Source: Peromyscus leucopus | Taxonomy: Eukaryota; Chordata; Mammalia; Rodentia; Cricetidae | NCBI RefSeq assembly: GCF_004664715.2 | Contig: NC_051073.1 | Span: 66,375,164-66,439,163, forward strand | Length of the DNA stretch: 64,000 bases | Reading direction: 5' to 3' | In this document: piece by piece, positions 43,642-55,562 of the stretch | How positions within the stretch are numbered: position 1 is the stretch's first letter | Layout of the letters: the number at the start of each line of letters is the position of its first letter | The notes under the pieces: model-generated | What the model saw: the letters and a program-made list of their open reading frames with translations, nothing else | Database searches by the model: none | Told to the model about the DNA's origin: nothing | Translations under genes and position numbers: made by a program

Positions 43642-45005
43642 AGAATCAACCTTTAATCAACACAGAATGATATCTAAAATTTCACCTGAACACAAACTAA
43701 CAACACAAGAACTAGTTCAGAAGTAAAAACTTAGATTACTTTTTCCTGTGGGAATAAATGCAATTATTCCAAAATAAATAAACAAGTAGAGAAAACCATG
43801 AAAATAAAAGCAGCTGGAGATGAAGCCACATCTCTGTTGTCTTTGTAGAACATCTGGAATCAGCAGGGTGTAGCTCTTGGCATGTAAACTTCTGTGGAAG
43901 ACCGGCTTCTCTGTGAGTCAGCTCTGTGAACAAGGGAAGAGCTGGGTTGAAGGAACATCAGAAGTACAATAATCCTAAGAGAGTGTCTTTACGGGGGAAT
44001 GTGGGACATGAAATGCTACACATTATGTAGCTATCAATATTCCATTGTGTAGCCATATAAAAGTTCATGAAATACTTTGAGTTTAATGGATAATTATAGA
44101 CACCCACTCACTCACTATCATGTGGTGTAAGAAAAAGAACAATGCCAAAGCAGCTTGAAAAAAGCAGTTGTGGTGGATGTGAGCAAGCCCGTCGCCGCCA
44201 CTGACATCATAATGTAGTTTGGATTTTAGGTAAATACTGACTGAGCTGTGGAAATGGTGAGCAGTGCATGAACCAGTGGACTGCAAGGTGACATTCATGG
44301 TATGGGAGCAGTGTGGTGAAACAGAAGAAAGAGCAGACACACGGTGTTGATTGGGGTGAATTCTGGGAGTGTAGCTTCCCTGTTTTCAGCTGGGCAGTCT
44401 GACGGTGGCACAGGCTTCCTCAGGAAGTTGCCTTGGCTCCGCTGGAGGTGGGTGTGTCAGGGAAGCTGGTGTTACAGATGTGGAGAGAGCAGTGATCTGT
44501 AGCATCTCTATCCCATCTTCATTGCAGAGCTCCTAAGAAGGTTTTCATCCCGGTGGTCCTGGGTCAAGTGGCTGGTGATGGCTCAGGGGGAAGACACACT
44601 CATACTGGGGCACGATGTTTGTTGTCAAGGTCATTTTGCCGTTGGTTAAAGAGTACTGGCATGACTTTGGGAGAAGACCATTTCTTTCTCTTTTACGCCC
44701 TTCTGAAGAATGCTCGTGGGGGATCTCAGTTCTCCTCTCTGAAAGTGGAGTTGGTTTGGGTGTCCGTTAAGCAGTCACCAGGTCCCAGTACATGATTGTC
44801 ACTTCTGGCCTGTTGTCCTGGCTGGGCACATTACAGTCTGCTTGCTTCGATTGAAAGCTTTACATTGTAGTCCAAGCCCTTTATTCAGTTAAAACTTTTT
44901 CTAGGCCCGCTGTGTGGCAGAAGCTGGTCTGCTTCATGCCAGGGAGTCAGCAATCAACATGACAGATGGAAGCTCTTTGGAGCTTTTAAAATCTGCAATT
45001 TAGTA
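43642..45005. other. Intron 1 stretch with no recognised feature
   Basis: Apparently unique for 1.36 kb; no repeat, exon or motif was recognised. Confidence 0.4.
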
Positions 45006-45007
45006 AC

Positions 45008-45008
<1 letters not shown>

Positions 45009-45051
<43 letters not shown>

Positions 45052-45235
45052 CTGAGAGAGAGAGATAGACACATACATATAGACACAAACACACACACAA
45101 ACACACACACACACTGACACATATATACATAAACACACACAGAGACACACACAGATATATATATACACAGATACATACATACACAGATAGTCACACAGAC
45201 AGACAGGCAGACATGCACACACCCCAAATAAAACT
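45009..45235. repeat. Compound (CA)n/(GA)n/(TA)n microsatellite
   Basis: (CA)20, GA-rich link, then degenerate ACACAT/ACAGAC/ATAT motifs. It yields long reverse-strand Val/Cys-rich open frames that are artefacts. Confidence 0.95.
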
Positions 45236-46889
45236 ATCAGATGGAGATTCTGAAGGGCTTCTAGAGATGTAAGGAGTGATATGGTAGGAATGGCTTGGTA
45301 ACTGCTCCAGACTGTGGCAAGCAAAGCTGAGATCTGGATGGTGTGGAGGGACCAACTTACCAAGATGTCCCTGAGAACTTACCAGTCACTGCTAAGTCCA
45401 CTTTCCTCACAATGACAGATTCCATCTGAACGACACGTGTACGCCCTCGATCCCACCTCATTCCTGCAGTAGTTTTTGGCTACAGGAATTATTACTCTGG
45501 TTTGTTTTAGATGGGGAGTCACTTCCAGATGATAACCTAACAAGTGGTAAACTAGGAGCATTACCTGTAAGTGTGCTGTCTTTCTCCTGCACCCTCCTCC
45601 CTCTGTGGGTCCCGGGTCAGCATCCTGCACAGGCAGCAGGCTGTCTAGACGGGTGGCAACCTCTGGTAATGGCCTGTCTACGCTCTTATTTTCTTATGAC
45701 TCTCAGGTGTTGGGTTTTATTTCTCTCTGTTTCTCATACTTCTGGCATCAAATGTGTCTATTTTCCCTCTCTTTACACAGGCTAATTCTCAGGAACTCAA
45801 ATGATTCTCCTTTAATTCAATTAAATTCTGACTTTATCCAAAATTAGTTTCAAGCTCCATGGGCTTGTAGGCTCAGTCTGATAAGAGTGTCTCCAACTCA
45901 AGTGTCGGTCACAAGTATCAAGTCCCCAGGTTTTTCACACTTAGGTCTGTCTTTGATACAATGTCATGTGGTTCCCATATGCCCCAAACATCTATGTTTG
46001 ATAATGTACCAGAATGGTTCACAAAACTATGGAAAATGTTGTACTTATTTATTAATATTTTTTGGTTATTATAAAGAATGAAAATGAACAGCCAGATGAA
46101 AATGTATGCGGGGTCTTGAAGGGTCCTTCCTCGGTAGCTTCTGTCCCCATTGAGCTGAGGGGTGAGACCCTCTTGGTACCTCCATGTGACTGCCAATCAT
46201 TTGGGTTCTTATGGAGGTGGCTCTACATAGAGAAAATTGGCTTGGTACCCACTCTCTAGCCTTTCCTCCTTCCCCTGAGACTGGGGGTGGGACCAGAAAT
46301 TCCAACCCTTTGGCCACCAGTTCCCACACTGAAGCTCCCCTGAAGTAACCACAGCATTTCCTGAAGCCCATATTCCTATCTCAGCACAAACCGAGGTGTG
46401 AGTGAAAGAGGCCCAACCAGAACAAAAGCATACACTGCAATCGATCCTTCAGGAAATCCCTAGAGTTTTGATTGCTTGTGTCAGGAACTGGGAAGAAAGA
46501 TCAGCTGTATTTCCTGTTATGCTAAGGACATGCCCAGCAAGTGGTATTTTGATTTCAGCATGACAGGAGAGCCTAGAAAATACCTCTTGCCCAGCACCGC
46601 CAGACCAAGAGATTAGGACGCTGTCTGCAGAAACCATCGTCGGCTTGGGTGGCCGATGGGTGGAGTGCCTCTTGCTGATTTCTCCACACTCTGCAGTTTG
46701 CAGCTTGTGAAAACCTGTTTAAGGGGAACTTAGAACTTGTCCAGGCAGTGCACTCATTAGCTCAGTTTTCAACAATCAGCAAGTGTTCAATCCCTGTCTG
46801 GGTGATAACTTCTAATGAGAGTATCCGAGGGCTGAGGAGGAGGAGGAGGGCGAATCTTTGTGAGAGGCAGGCTTATTAGCTAGAAAGAA
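45236..46889. other. Intron 1 stretch with no recognised gene
   Basis: Apparently unique; only a short (GAG)n at 46838-46851 stands out. Confidence 0.4.
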
Positions 46890-47045
46890 TTTTAATTAAG
46901 AGGGATTTGACTTTGGTACCTATCAGCTAGGTGACTCTAGGTACATCCCTTGGCCTCTCTGAACCTCATCTTCCTTATTCTGACCCATGGCTGATGAGAC
47001 TTTCTGTGTAGAGTTATGAGGGTGGAAGATATTTGGGAAAGTATA
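46890..47045 (+). mobile_element. MIR SINE, forward
   Basis: GACTTTGGTACCTATCAGCTAGGTGACTCTAGGTACATCCCTTGGCCTCTCTGAACCTCATCTTCC...GGCTGATGAGACTTTC...GTTATGAGGGTGGAAGATATTTGGG is a clear MIR core. Confidence 0.82.
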
Positions 47046-47547
47046 TATTTAGAGCGATGGAAACAGAAGATATTATTCACAGAAGCTGTGTTTTCACCTT
47101 TGCCCCACGTTTAGGTAAACAATCATCCACAGGTAAGGCTGTTACCACCTTGTCTTCTGCCAAAGGGTTAGATGGATTGCTTTCTGGAAAGCTAACTGTG
47201 GAGACAAGGAAGAGTTTTCATAGCCCTGGATGACAGAAACCCTGGCTAAGAACAGGAAATGGCATAATTCAAAGAAACTGAAGCCCCAAACACCCACCTG
47301 TCCTGTCCTCTTTATAGTCAGGATATTCCCTTGATCTAATGCAATGACCTCTTGATATAAGGCCATGACCTCCGCTCCTGATGGCTTCAGGATGCTAAAT
47401 TTAGGGCAACCACAAGAGGTCCACCCATGGCTGTGGACCAGAAAAGATCTAGGTGTAGTTTGTAAGTGAAGTTTCCTTTGAGTAGCCATTAGATGAAGTA
47501 ATCGCTACATCTTAGAACCCTAAATCCTTCCTAACCTAAAGTTATCT

Positions 47548-47805
47548 CTTCTCCCCTCTCCTCTCCTCTCCCCTCCCTCCCTTGCATTCACCTCCCCTCT
47601 CCTCTTCTCTCCCTTCCCTTCTTCTCCCCTTCTCTCCCTCCCTTCCACCCATCTCCTCCTTTTATCTGCCTTTCCCTCCCTCTCTCCTTCCTTCCTTCCT
47701 TCCTTCCCTCTCTCCCTCCCTCCCCCTCCCTCCCTCCCTCCCTCCCTCCCTCTCTCCCTTTCTCTCTCCATCCCTCCCTCTCTCCCTCTCTCCCTCCCTC
47801 CTTCC
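47548..47805 (+). repeat. Pyrimidine-rich tract ending in CCAG
   Basis: About 260 bp of C/T with few purines, including (TTCC)n and (TCCC)n. It ends TCCTTCCAG next to an antisense B1-like SINE, so on the sense strand it resembles an extended 3' splice site. Confidence 0.9.
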
Positions 47806-47932
47806 AGGGTCTTACTATACAGTACAGGCTTTGAACTCATTGTGTAGCTCAGGCTGTCTTTGAACTCTGGATCCTCCTACCTCACATCCAAGGGCTGGGA
47901 TTACAGGTGTGTGCTTTCATGCTCAGCTTCAG
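47806..47932 (-). mobile_element. Old B1-like SINE, reverse strand
   Basis: GGGTCTTACTATACAGTACAGGCTTTGAACTCATTGTGTAGCTCAGGCTGTCTTTGAACTCTGGATCCTCCTACC...GGGCTGGGATTACAGGTGTGTG is a reversed 7SL-type monomer with a 22-bp internal repeat. Confidence 0.75.
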
Positions 47933-48049
47933 AGTCGCATTTTTAAACTGTGCACAACATTCCTATCATACCATAAACTGTCATTCTGTCCGTAAATGTC
48001 CTCCATGTTTTCAGACTCAGCACCTCTCTGAAGGTTCGTTCCTCCACTT

Positions 48050-48365
48050 AAAGCCCCTTCTCTTAGCCTCCTTTCCCAATTACTGAAATTCTACCAATTA
48101 CTTCCAAGTCAATTTCAAGTAGCCATTCTCCTGCAAGGCTTTTGCTAATTATCATCGCAGTAGGATCTTTCATCATTTGAAACTAATTTTGCCTTTTGTG
48201 CATTTCATATGACACTTAATATATTTTTTTTGTCCTGAATTATAGCTATTTTAAAATTCATCCTCTCTCCTGCTAGACCTTTGAGGGTGATAAATTTATC
48301 TTTGGCACACATACCTTACCCATGGCCCTAGACGTAGTAGACAATTTTAATTGAACTAGAGTAAG
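48050..48365 (+). mobile_element. L2 LINE 3' end, forward
   Basis: CTGCAAGGCTTTTGCTAATTATC...TTTTGTGCATTTCATATGACACTTAATATATTTTTTTTGTCCTGAATTATAGCTATTT...CCTGCTAGACCTTTGAGGGTGATAAATTTATCTTTGGC...GACGTAGTAGACAATTTTAATTGAAC follows the L2 3' end in order. Confidence 0.75.
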
Positions 48366-49635
48366 ACTTTCTCCTGGAGAGTACAGCATGAAAATGCTTT
48401 GATGATGTTTCCTTGCTTTTGGTGCTTGGCAGAAGTGCTGTTCTTTTGTTTTGTTCAGTAATCCTGTGATGGGGGAGCTATGACCAGATAGAGTTGAGAA
48501 CAAGAGACATGCTATGTCCCAAATAGAGAAGTGAAATTAGGTTAAATGAAATTCTGAGTAGCTTGGGGAGACTGAAGCTGCTGTGGAGGCATGGAATTCC
48601 AGGAACTAGAAACAGTGTTCTTGTGGGGGAGAGTCAGATGAGACAGAGGAGGAACAGCCTAGGTGAGGTCAGACATGCAGGCAGAAAGAGGAAACCATGT
48701 GGGCATTTTGCTTCCTCAGCACCTCAGTTTCCTGATCTGTCGGATTGTATTGTAACCACTACCAAGCATGGTGTGTGCATCAGCTGATCCTTGTCACAAT
48801 ACTGAAGTACCTGAGGCAGGCTGTTGATAACCAAAACACCAATTAACAAAAACCAAAGCAAATCAAACCAAAAACAACCAACCAACCAACCAACCAGGTT
48901 TATTTGGTTCATAGTTTTGGGGGTTGAAAGTATAGCCTCAGGAGAGGGCCGTATGGCAGATATCAGGGCTGTGCATGGAAGGGAAGGCTTGCATCTCCCA
49001 GTGAAGTGCTAACCAAGTCTAACCTGGCTTAGTAATGAAATCAAATAAGACTGGTAACCCAGGGTGGTGTGGCCACAGATCAGGCTCCCAGATAATACAG
49101 GAAGCTACAGAGTTCTCTGGGCTCAGGCTGCTATAACAACTTGCTGTTCCCATCACTCCAGGCAAGCAGGTTTCTCTTCTGAACCATGTCTCTGATGATA
49201 GAGGGATGCTCACTACTTCCCACTCCTTAAAGGCTCCAGTGTCTCCCAAAACTCCCACCTAGAAATCAAGCTCTGGTCACACATACCCTCAGGGAGGAAA
49301 AAAAAAAAAACTATATCAAAATCATAGCAGTAGTCAGCATTGTGTATGTATCCTCTCCTTCTGTAGAGTCCTAACTGAAAACATCCCAGTTCTCTGGAAC
49401 TGAGAATGCCATCATAGGCAGTGGGAGCTAAAGAATTTCAGTTAGGTGGGGGAAACTGAAATGTCCACAGTGTGGGTTTTGAACACTGGCACCGTTTTCC
49501 ACTGTGAGGGATAGGAGGACTGTCCTCCTCGGCATGGATGCTTCCCGCAGTTCCTGGCTTTTGGACCCTATATTCTAGAAGCAACATTCACCAAGTTGAG
49601 AGTGCCCATGTCCTCTGGAAAACAAAATCAGGCTG
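48366..49635. other. Intron 1 stretch; possible old LTR-like piece at 48.88-49.30 kb
   Basis: Mostly unassigned. After (AACC)n near 48875, GGTTTATTTGGTTCATAGTTTTGGGGGTTGAAAG, then a region ending with an A12 run (49299-49310), is reminiscent of MaLR-type repeats in reverse. Weak. Confidence 0.35.
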
Positions 49636-50021
49636 GATGGGCACTGTGGGTTGTTCTGTATGTTGTGAATGTGTGTTGCTCTGATTGGTTGATAAATAAA
49701 ATGCTGATTGGCCAATAGCCAGGCAGGAATTATAGGCAGGATAAGCAGACAAGGAGAATTCTGGGAAGAGGAAGGCTGAGTCAGGAGACGCCAGCCCACC
49801 ATCCAGGGAGCAGCATGTAATGGCACACAGGTAAAGCCACAGAACACGTGGTGACATATAGATTAACAGAAATGGGCTGAGTTTAAGTGTAGGAGCTAGT
49901 CAGTCGTAAGTCTGAGCTAATGGCCGTACAGTTTTAATTAATATAGGTTTCTGTGTGTTTACTTGGGTCTGAGCAGCTGTGGACCAGGTGGGACACAGAA
50001 AAACTTTCAGCTACAGATGGG
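49636..50021 (+). mobile_element. CCAAT-rich ERVK-type solo LTR, forward
   Basis: LTR 49642-50015 (374 bp) with GATGGG at 49636-49641 and 50016-50021. It carries CTGATTGGTTGATAAATAAAATGCTGATTGGCC and ends CAGCTACA. It starts CACTGTGGG where the other copies start TGCTGTGGG, so its first bases have mutated. Same family as 29080 and 52245; no internal viral sequence. Confidence 0.88.
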
Positions 50022-50329
50022 AATCATGGGCTCTCAGGGCGAGCAGAGAAAAGACTCTTCAATTAATGAGAGGGAAAACAGGACCTGACTGACATGTGGC
50101 CTTGACTTAGGGAAAAGAAAGCCTGGCAAGGACCACAGGAAGTGGGAGAGACACTTGTTCCCTTAAAGGGCATCTCTTTTCATTCAGGATGGTTCTGTTC
50201 TCCCCTTTCTTCCTAAGAACCCAGGAATTTATTATTAGACTGCCTATAATCTTTGGTTCATGATATATTTATGTTATTTGTTCATGTGCTGCCTTAACTT
50301 AGCAATGAACCCGTCACCTCATATAGTGT

Positions 50330-50405
50330 TTTGTCATCAAGACGGGCCTTGAATTTATGATCCTCCTCCCTCAGCTCCCTGAGTACTGGGATTGCAGACA
50401 TGTAA
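50330..50405 (-). mobile_element. B1-like fragment, reverse strand
   Basis: GACGGGCCTTGAATTTATGATCCTCCTCCCTCAGCTCCCTGAGTACTGGGATTGCAGACATG is a truncated reversed 7SL-type monomer. Confidence 0.65.
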
Positions 50406-50800
50406 AGTGAACAGTCTGAGTGCTGTTCTCTTTAGGAACTGCATTTCGCATCATCCAACACAATACTCACTGCCTTGCCTATGTGTTCATTACCCCCTTT
50501 AAACTAAATTTGTTTTAAAATTTATATAAAAGTTATGATGCTGCTGTAGTCCTTTGCACCTGCTTTTTCTACCGTGTTTTTTCACTAAAAGTCTGCATGC
50601 TTGATGTATGACTGAAATCCCACAGTGTGCAGGCAGACTTCAACACAACATCCCCACTCATTAGACAGTTTGGGTTATTTCGTGCATATCTTGTTGTGAT
50701 CTCCTGCTGAGTCTTACAGTGTAAAAATCTGGGGATAATATTTTCACAATTTTGGGTGTATTTCAAAAGATAGTGTCTGCATAATAATTTTTATGTGAAA
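50406..50800 (-). mobile_element. Ancient L1ME-like 3' fragment, reverse strand
   Basis: TAAAAGTTATGATGCTGCTGTAGTCCTTTGCACCTGCTTTTTCTACCGTGTTTTTTCAC has the look of the same antisense L1 3' family as 11.5 and 25.7 kb. Weak match. Confidence 0.4.
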
Positions 50801-52238
50801 ATAACTGGGGGACCAATTTAAAGTCTGAAGACTATTTACCAATTCAGCAGCAACAGCAATAACAGCAGCAACAACAAAAACCCCTCTCGCTTCCCCACCC
50901 CTACTCCAAATTCCTGGCTTAGGCTATTTGGTGAGAATTTCTTACTTGAATCTGAACTTCAAATTAGCTTAGAAGCCTGTGGAATTCTCCTTTTGCCTAA
51001 GAGTAGTAAATGAGAAATTACCAGGACAGAATTTTTATAGGTCCTAGAGCAGAAGTGAGGAGAAAATCACAGACACTTAACACGGTCTACTATAACACGT
51101 GCAAATTACAGTGAAGCATTCTTTTCACACCCAACATTTGGAAATAAGGGGAAAGAGATTATCTTCAGGGAGGTAAAGTCTTAAAAATTTGATTATTTTT
51201 AAAGCTTTCAAGTGCTTAATGAAGTCTGCAGAGAGATGCAAAGGTGTCTAGGCTAGCATGATTTGACTGTAATATGATTGAATAAATTAATGTGTTTAAA
51301 GGAAACGCATAATGATCAGTCTGAGGGATGGTAGTAGAAAGATTCCAGAGCCCATTTTAAGAACCATGTTTGTACTGGACTCCAGAGACAGGAAAATCCT
51401 GACTGTGGAAATGGTGCTATTGGAAAGCAACATGTTCTCGGTGTTAACACACCTTTTTTCCTGGTGAGCATGACAGCTGCAGTTTATTTCCCTCTTTTTG
51501 GCATGCTCAGCTTCTGAAATCTGCTGATTTTGAGTCCTCCTATGAGGGGTCAGTGTGCTGGGAGGTCCTGGGACTCCTAGGCTGAGGGCTACCCTGAGGA
51601 CTTGTTGGGGCCTTACAGGATGGCACCACACGGGGAAGATTCTTTGGAGATAGCCACTGGCCTGCTCCAGATGTCACTCTCACTTACACCTTCATGTTTT
51701 TGTGTCATCACAAATTCTGCATCGACCTGTCAGGCCCACAGATTATGTTTCTGAGGGTGAACTCCAGACGACCAGCTTGAGGTGGCCTCATGAACCTTCT
51801 AGAAGAGGGTCTTGCCCCCGTGAGGTGTGTGTATGCGTTTCTGTGTTTCTGTGAGGAAGAGTGCATGGGTGGGAAGATAAGGAGAGCAATGCAGTGCTGT
51901 TGTGTGATGCCTGGAGCCTTCCATGAGTTGATTATTGTATAGCATTCTTTGGGCATTTTTCTAATGTCAGTTTTTGGCTCAATCTCTTTCTGTGGGAGGT
52001 GACAGCAGTTGGGGAACAGGGGGGGCAGGGGGACAGAATAACTGCTTCAAGCATATCCAGAGATATGGCAGACACTCCATAACATAAGAAGCAAACTGGT
52101 ACCAGGTGACATTGATGGTTCCATGCTAACCTTTACACCCGTGCCTGTCAACAGCGCTGGCCAGACAAGATTCACTTCAAGTCAGTGAAATTAACTTATT
52201 TCAACAAGCAACAATTGAACATGCCTTGTGCACAATTT
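50801..52238. other. Intron 1 stretch with no recognised feature
   Basis: Apparently unique apart from a short (CAG/CAA)n near 50846-50878. No exon was recognised. Confidence 0.4.
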
Positions 52239-52643
52239 TTGACCTGTAGCTAGAGTTTTCCTGCCTGGCCCACAGTAAGGACAAATCTCTGTCCCCCACC
52301 AGTCCCACAGCCGCTCAGACCCAACCAAGTAAACACCGAGACTTATTTTGCTTACAAACTGTATGGCCGTGGCAGGCTTCTTGCTAACTGTTCTTACAGC
52401 TTAAATTAATCCATTTCCATCAATCTATACCTTGCCACGTGACTTGTGGCTTACCGGTGTCTTCACATGCGGCTTGTCATGGTGGCGGCTGGCAGTGTCT
52501 CTGACTCAGCCTTCCACTTCCCAGAATTCTTCTCCGTGTCCCGCCTATACTTCCTCCTGCCTGGCCACTGGCCAATCAGTGTTTTATTTATTGACCAATC
52601 AGAGCAACAGATTTGACATACAGACCATCCCACAGCATTGACC
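52239..52643 (-). mobile_element. CCAAT-rich ERVK-type solo LTR, reverse strand
   Basis: LTR 52245-52637 (393 bp), TGTAGCTAGAG to CCCACAGCA on the + strand, flanked by TTGACC at 52239-52244 and 52638-52643. It contains the reversed hallmark GGCCAATCAGTGTTTTATTTATTGACCAATCAGAG. It is the most complete copy of the family. Confidence 0.9.
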
Positions 52644-53880
52644 CTTTCTACAGAAAATTTAACAGTGTATCACAGATCATGAGCCACTCGGGGAAGTGGC
52701 AGTGTCCTCCAGAGGGGGTCCAGGGTGGCCTAAGAGAGATGGATGGGGTTGGCTTGCCAGCGTCACTGTCTACTCCTGTTATTCTGGGATTAGTGATGGC
52801 ACTAACGACAGGGCCCAGGACCGCATTTGGATGATAAGGGGTTTGGCCACCCGCTGTGGATCTCTCCGTTGCTCTTTGCTTAACCTTACAGTTCAGTCTC
52901 TTTCCCCCTGTAACCTAGTGAGTGTCTATAGACTAGAGACATTGATTCACATCTGTCATGGTCCACATGTCTGCTATTTGGATAACACTTAACAAACTTG
53001 TTACATTAAGTCAAACTGAAATTAAGGATAGAGAAAGAAGGGACCGATTAGAAACAGCAGCTCACCCTATTTTCTGTGTGTTGCAGAGTCAGTTTTGAGT
53101 TACGCTGGGTTTTGTGCCTTGGGAAATATATTTAATTTTTTTCACCTGTGTAAGAGGATGTATATAAAGTACTTAGAGAGAGACTTGAAGATGCCCAAGA
53201 ATTGTTAGCTGCAGCAGTGTGATCTCAGTAATTATTAGTTACAGGTAAAAAAAAATATATATTATAACTTTGAACTTGAGCTTTCTTAACTAGAGAAGGA
53301 AGATACTAATTTCTGCTTACTCTCTCTTGATGATGAACACGAGGACACTTTCAAACACTAACAGAGAGGTTGGCACATTGGCACAGAGTAACTCATAAAA
53401 ATGACAAGGGGCTCCCCTGCCGATAGAAGAAAACATCTAAATACTACTTTTAGAAAGTGATAGAATGACGAGACTGGGGAGTAGAAGTTGATCTATGCAA
53501 AGCTGTGGACCAGGAGAGGACATGGGAAGGACTCAGGGAGGCACAACAGTTAGAGTGGGATTAATAAGCATGGCTGCAGGTTGGATGTGGAGCCGAGCTG
53601 GTCCAGTCTTGGCAGCTGGAAAGCAGTAGCTTTGAGCTTCAAGAGAGAGGTATCATGTCAGGGTAAATGTCTACCCTGTAAAATGAGTTAAGAGCATTTC
53701 AGAAAAGTCATACTGAATTGGATAACGTGGCAAGTTGGCCTTCATCTCCCATGACTACACTAGTGTGCTAGGAAGGAATCTAGTAATTACACACTGGAGT
53801 ACCTTGCAGCTAAGAGTCATAGACCCTTCTCTGTTGATGTAGTCTTTGTCACACGAGATAGAGAAGTTGGTGATGTCAAG
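52644..53880. other. Intron 1 stretch; possible MIR at about 53.09-53.25 kb
   Basis: Mostly unassigned. GGGAAATATATTTAATTTTTTTCACCTGTGTAAGAGGATGTATATAAAGTACTTAGAGAG at about 53127-53185 resembles a decayed forward MIR 3' half. Confidence 0.35.
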
Positions 53881-53883
53881 TTT

Positions 53884-54230
53884 GATGTTTGTTGGAGCCT
53901 GTTTTCAGGTTCCTTGTGGCTTTACCCAGCAGGTCCTCATAGAGAGGATAATTAGGTCCACAGGACTGAGTGCAGGTGTCTGAGATGGTTTGTTCTTGGC
54001 TCTGCTGGGGGGGAGGTCTGTTGCTCCACCCGTTGGTGTTTCTATAAATGCCTTAGGGCAGAGGCAGTCAGAGCCTGTTGGAATAGGTTCCAGGCCCTCT
54101 CGAGGCTATCCTGTAATTCTTTCTGTTTATCTCCACACTTTAAATCCTTTTATCTAATATTTCCTGCTGCTCGCACTCAAGAAAATTCCAGGGAACTGTG
54201 AGGTTGGTGGGTAAACGCCCCGCAGATGTT
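53884..54230 (+). mobile_element. Solo ERVK-type LTR with 6-bp target duplication GATGTT
   Basis: LTR 53890-54224 (335 bp), TGTTGGAGCCTG to ACGCCCCGCA, with GATGTT at 53884-53889 and 54225-54230. A TATA-like CTATAAATGCC lies at about 54043. It is the intact relative of the fragment at 29103-29235 and a cousin of the LTR at 21725. No internal viral sequence. Confidence 0.9.
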
Positions 54231-54369
54231 CAGTGCAGTTGTTACCTTAAGACACAGACTAGCAAAAGCACAGTGGTTATCACTAGGAATTCAGGGCTTA
54301 GATTTTCGTGTCTGTGTTGGGGCTATGGGACCAAGTCATAGAAATGCTAGCAGGAGCATCATCAACGTC

Positions 54370-54405
54370 ACCACCACCACCACCACCATTAGCAGCAGCA
54401 GCAGG
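54370..54405. repeat. (CAC)n and (AGC)n triplet repeats
   Basis: CACCACCACCACCACCACC followed by AGCAGCAGCAGCAG. Confidence 0.92.
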
Positions 54406-54429
54406 CGAGATTCGGATGTAGACTTACAC

Positions 54430-54565
54430 ATGTTCAGTTGTTTCCACCCTACAGTAACTTTGTGCTAGCACTGTCCCATTTTGGGGGCGTGACAAAGGGA
54501 TTGCATAGCTTACTAATATTCACACGCCTAGCAAAGGGCAACACTGATTTCTGAAAATGAAGTGC
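54430..54565 (-). mobile_element. Possible MIR fragment, reverse strand
   Basis: CCTACAGTAACTTTGTGCTAGCACTGTCCCATTTTGGGGGCGTGACAAAGGGATTGCATAGC resembles the reversed MIR core. Confidence 0.4.
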
Positions 54566-55149
54566 CTCAGTCAGTCCTGTTGTGCTTTTACCCAGCACAC
54601 TCACTCCCTCTCCATTTCAGCCATTGTAACAAGCATGAGTTCTACCTTGACTTTGTGGTATACAGTTGTGGGTCCAAGGCCACTCGCTAGAAGTGCTTTT
54701 CTATTCTGCCCCAGATGGTTCTCAAAAGGAAGTTTGTCTAGATTATCAAATATCAGAGATGAGACTCTTTCAATGTGTATTTTTCAGGGTGGAGTAATCA
54801 TCCTTCACAGCATGGAAGAGCTGCTTAACAACCAAATGATCTCCACGGCATTTCCTTTTGGGTAGAAAATTCTTTTGTTATTGAACAAGGGAGTCAGAGC
54901 AAACAGCAGAACCACAAAGCAAGTTGGCCACTAATCCCCTGTGGTCAAATTCCTTTATTAAATACTGCTCTAAATTCAAGGCCTGTTTCCTGCTTCAACC
55001 ACTCTTGAGGTTGCTAACCTGGAGTCATTGGTATCATGTGGCTACTGTCATCAGCTAGTATCCACAGCTTGTCACATGGCTGTGCTCATGCTTATAACAA
55101 TTGTGAACCAAATTCTAGGTGTGGTAGCTGACAGACTTGGGCTTGCCCA
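54566..55149. other. Intron 1 end region, no recognised feature
   Basis: Apparently unique; nothing assignable. Confidence 0.4.
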
Positions 55150-55330
55150 AGACTTAGCCCCAGAGCTTCCAGATGTGTGGCTTTGGACAAGACAGTATAT
55201 CCTTGAGTTCCTTTGTATTATTTGTTCAATGAGGGGAGTATTATCTCATTTTAGGAATGACACAGGAGTAGGGGTGACTGGGGTACTTAAGATCATATCT
55301 TTGAGCACCCAGGATAATGTGTAGCCCAGG
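55150..55330 (+). mobile_element. MIR SINE, forward
   Basis: CCAGATGTGTGGCTTTGGACAAGACAGTATATCCTTGAGTTCCTTTGTATTATTTGTTCAATGAGGGGAGTATTATCTCATTTTAGG follows the MIR core just upstream of exon 2. Confidence 0.7.
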
Positions 55331-55339
55331 GTAGCTTGG

Positions 55340-55505
55340 TGATTGGACATTGCCTTTCCTGACTAACAGGTTCCTTCTTGGAGGTCAGGAATCACGTCTG
55401 AAACTTCTTGGTCAGGAATCTGACCTCATTCTTTCTACTCTCTCTTCCCCCATGCCTGTCTTCCCTCACCAGACCGTTCACTCCCTACCTCCATTTCATC
55501 CCTAA
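55340..55505 (+). mobile_element. Possible L2 fragment
   Basis: GCCTTTCCTGACTAACAGGTTCCTTC and CCTCACCAGACCGTTCACTCCCTACC are L2-like but short. Confidence 0.3.
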
Positions 55506-55562
55506 AAGTAGTGTTTGTTCCAAGTTTGACCAACACTTGGAATCCTTTCTGTTCCATTTCAG

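Noticed and set aside
44954..45363. Val/Cys/Tyr-rich reverse-strand open frames
   Set aside because: They are translations of the compound CA microsatellite.
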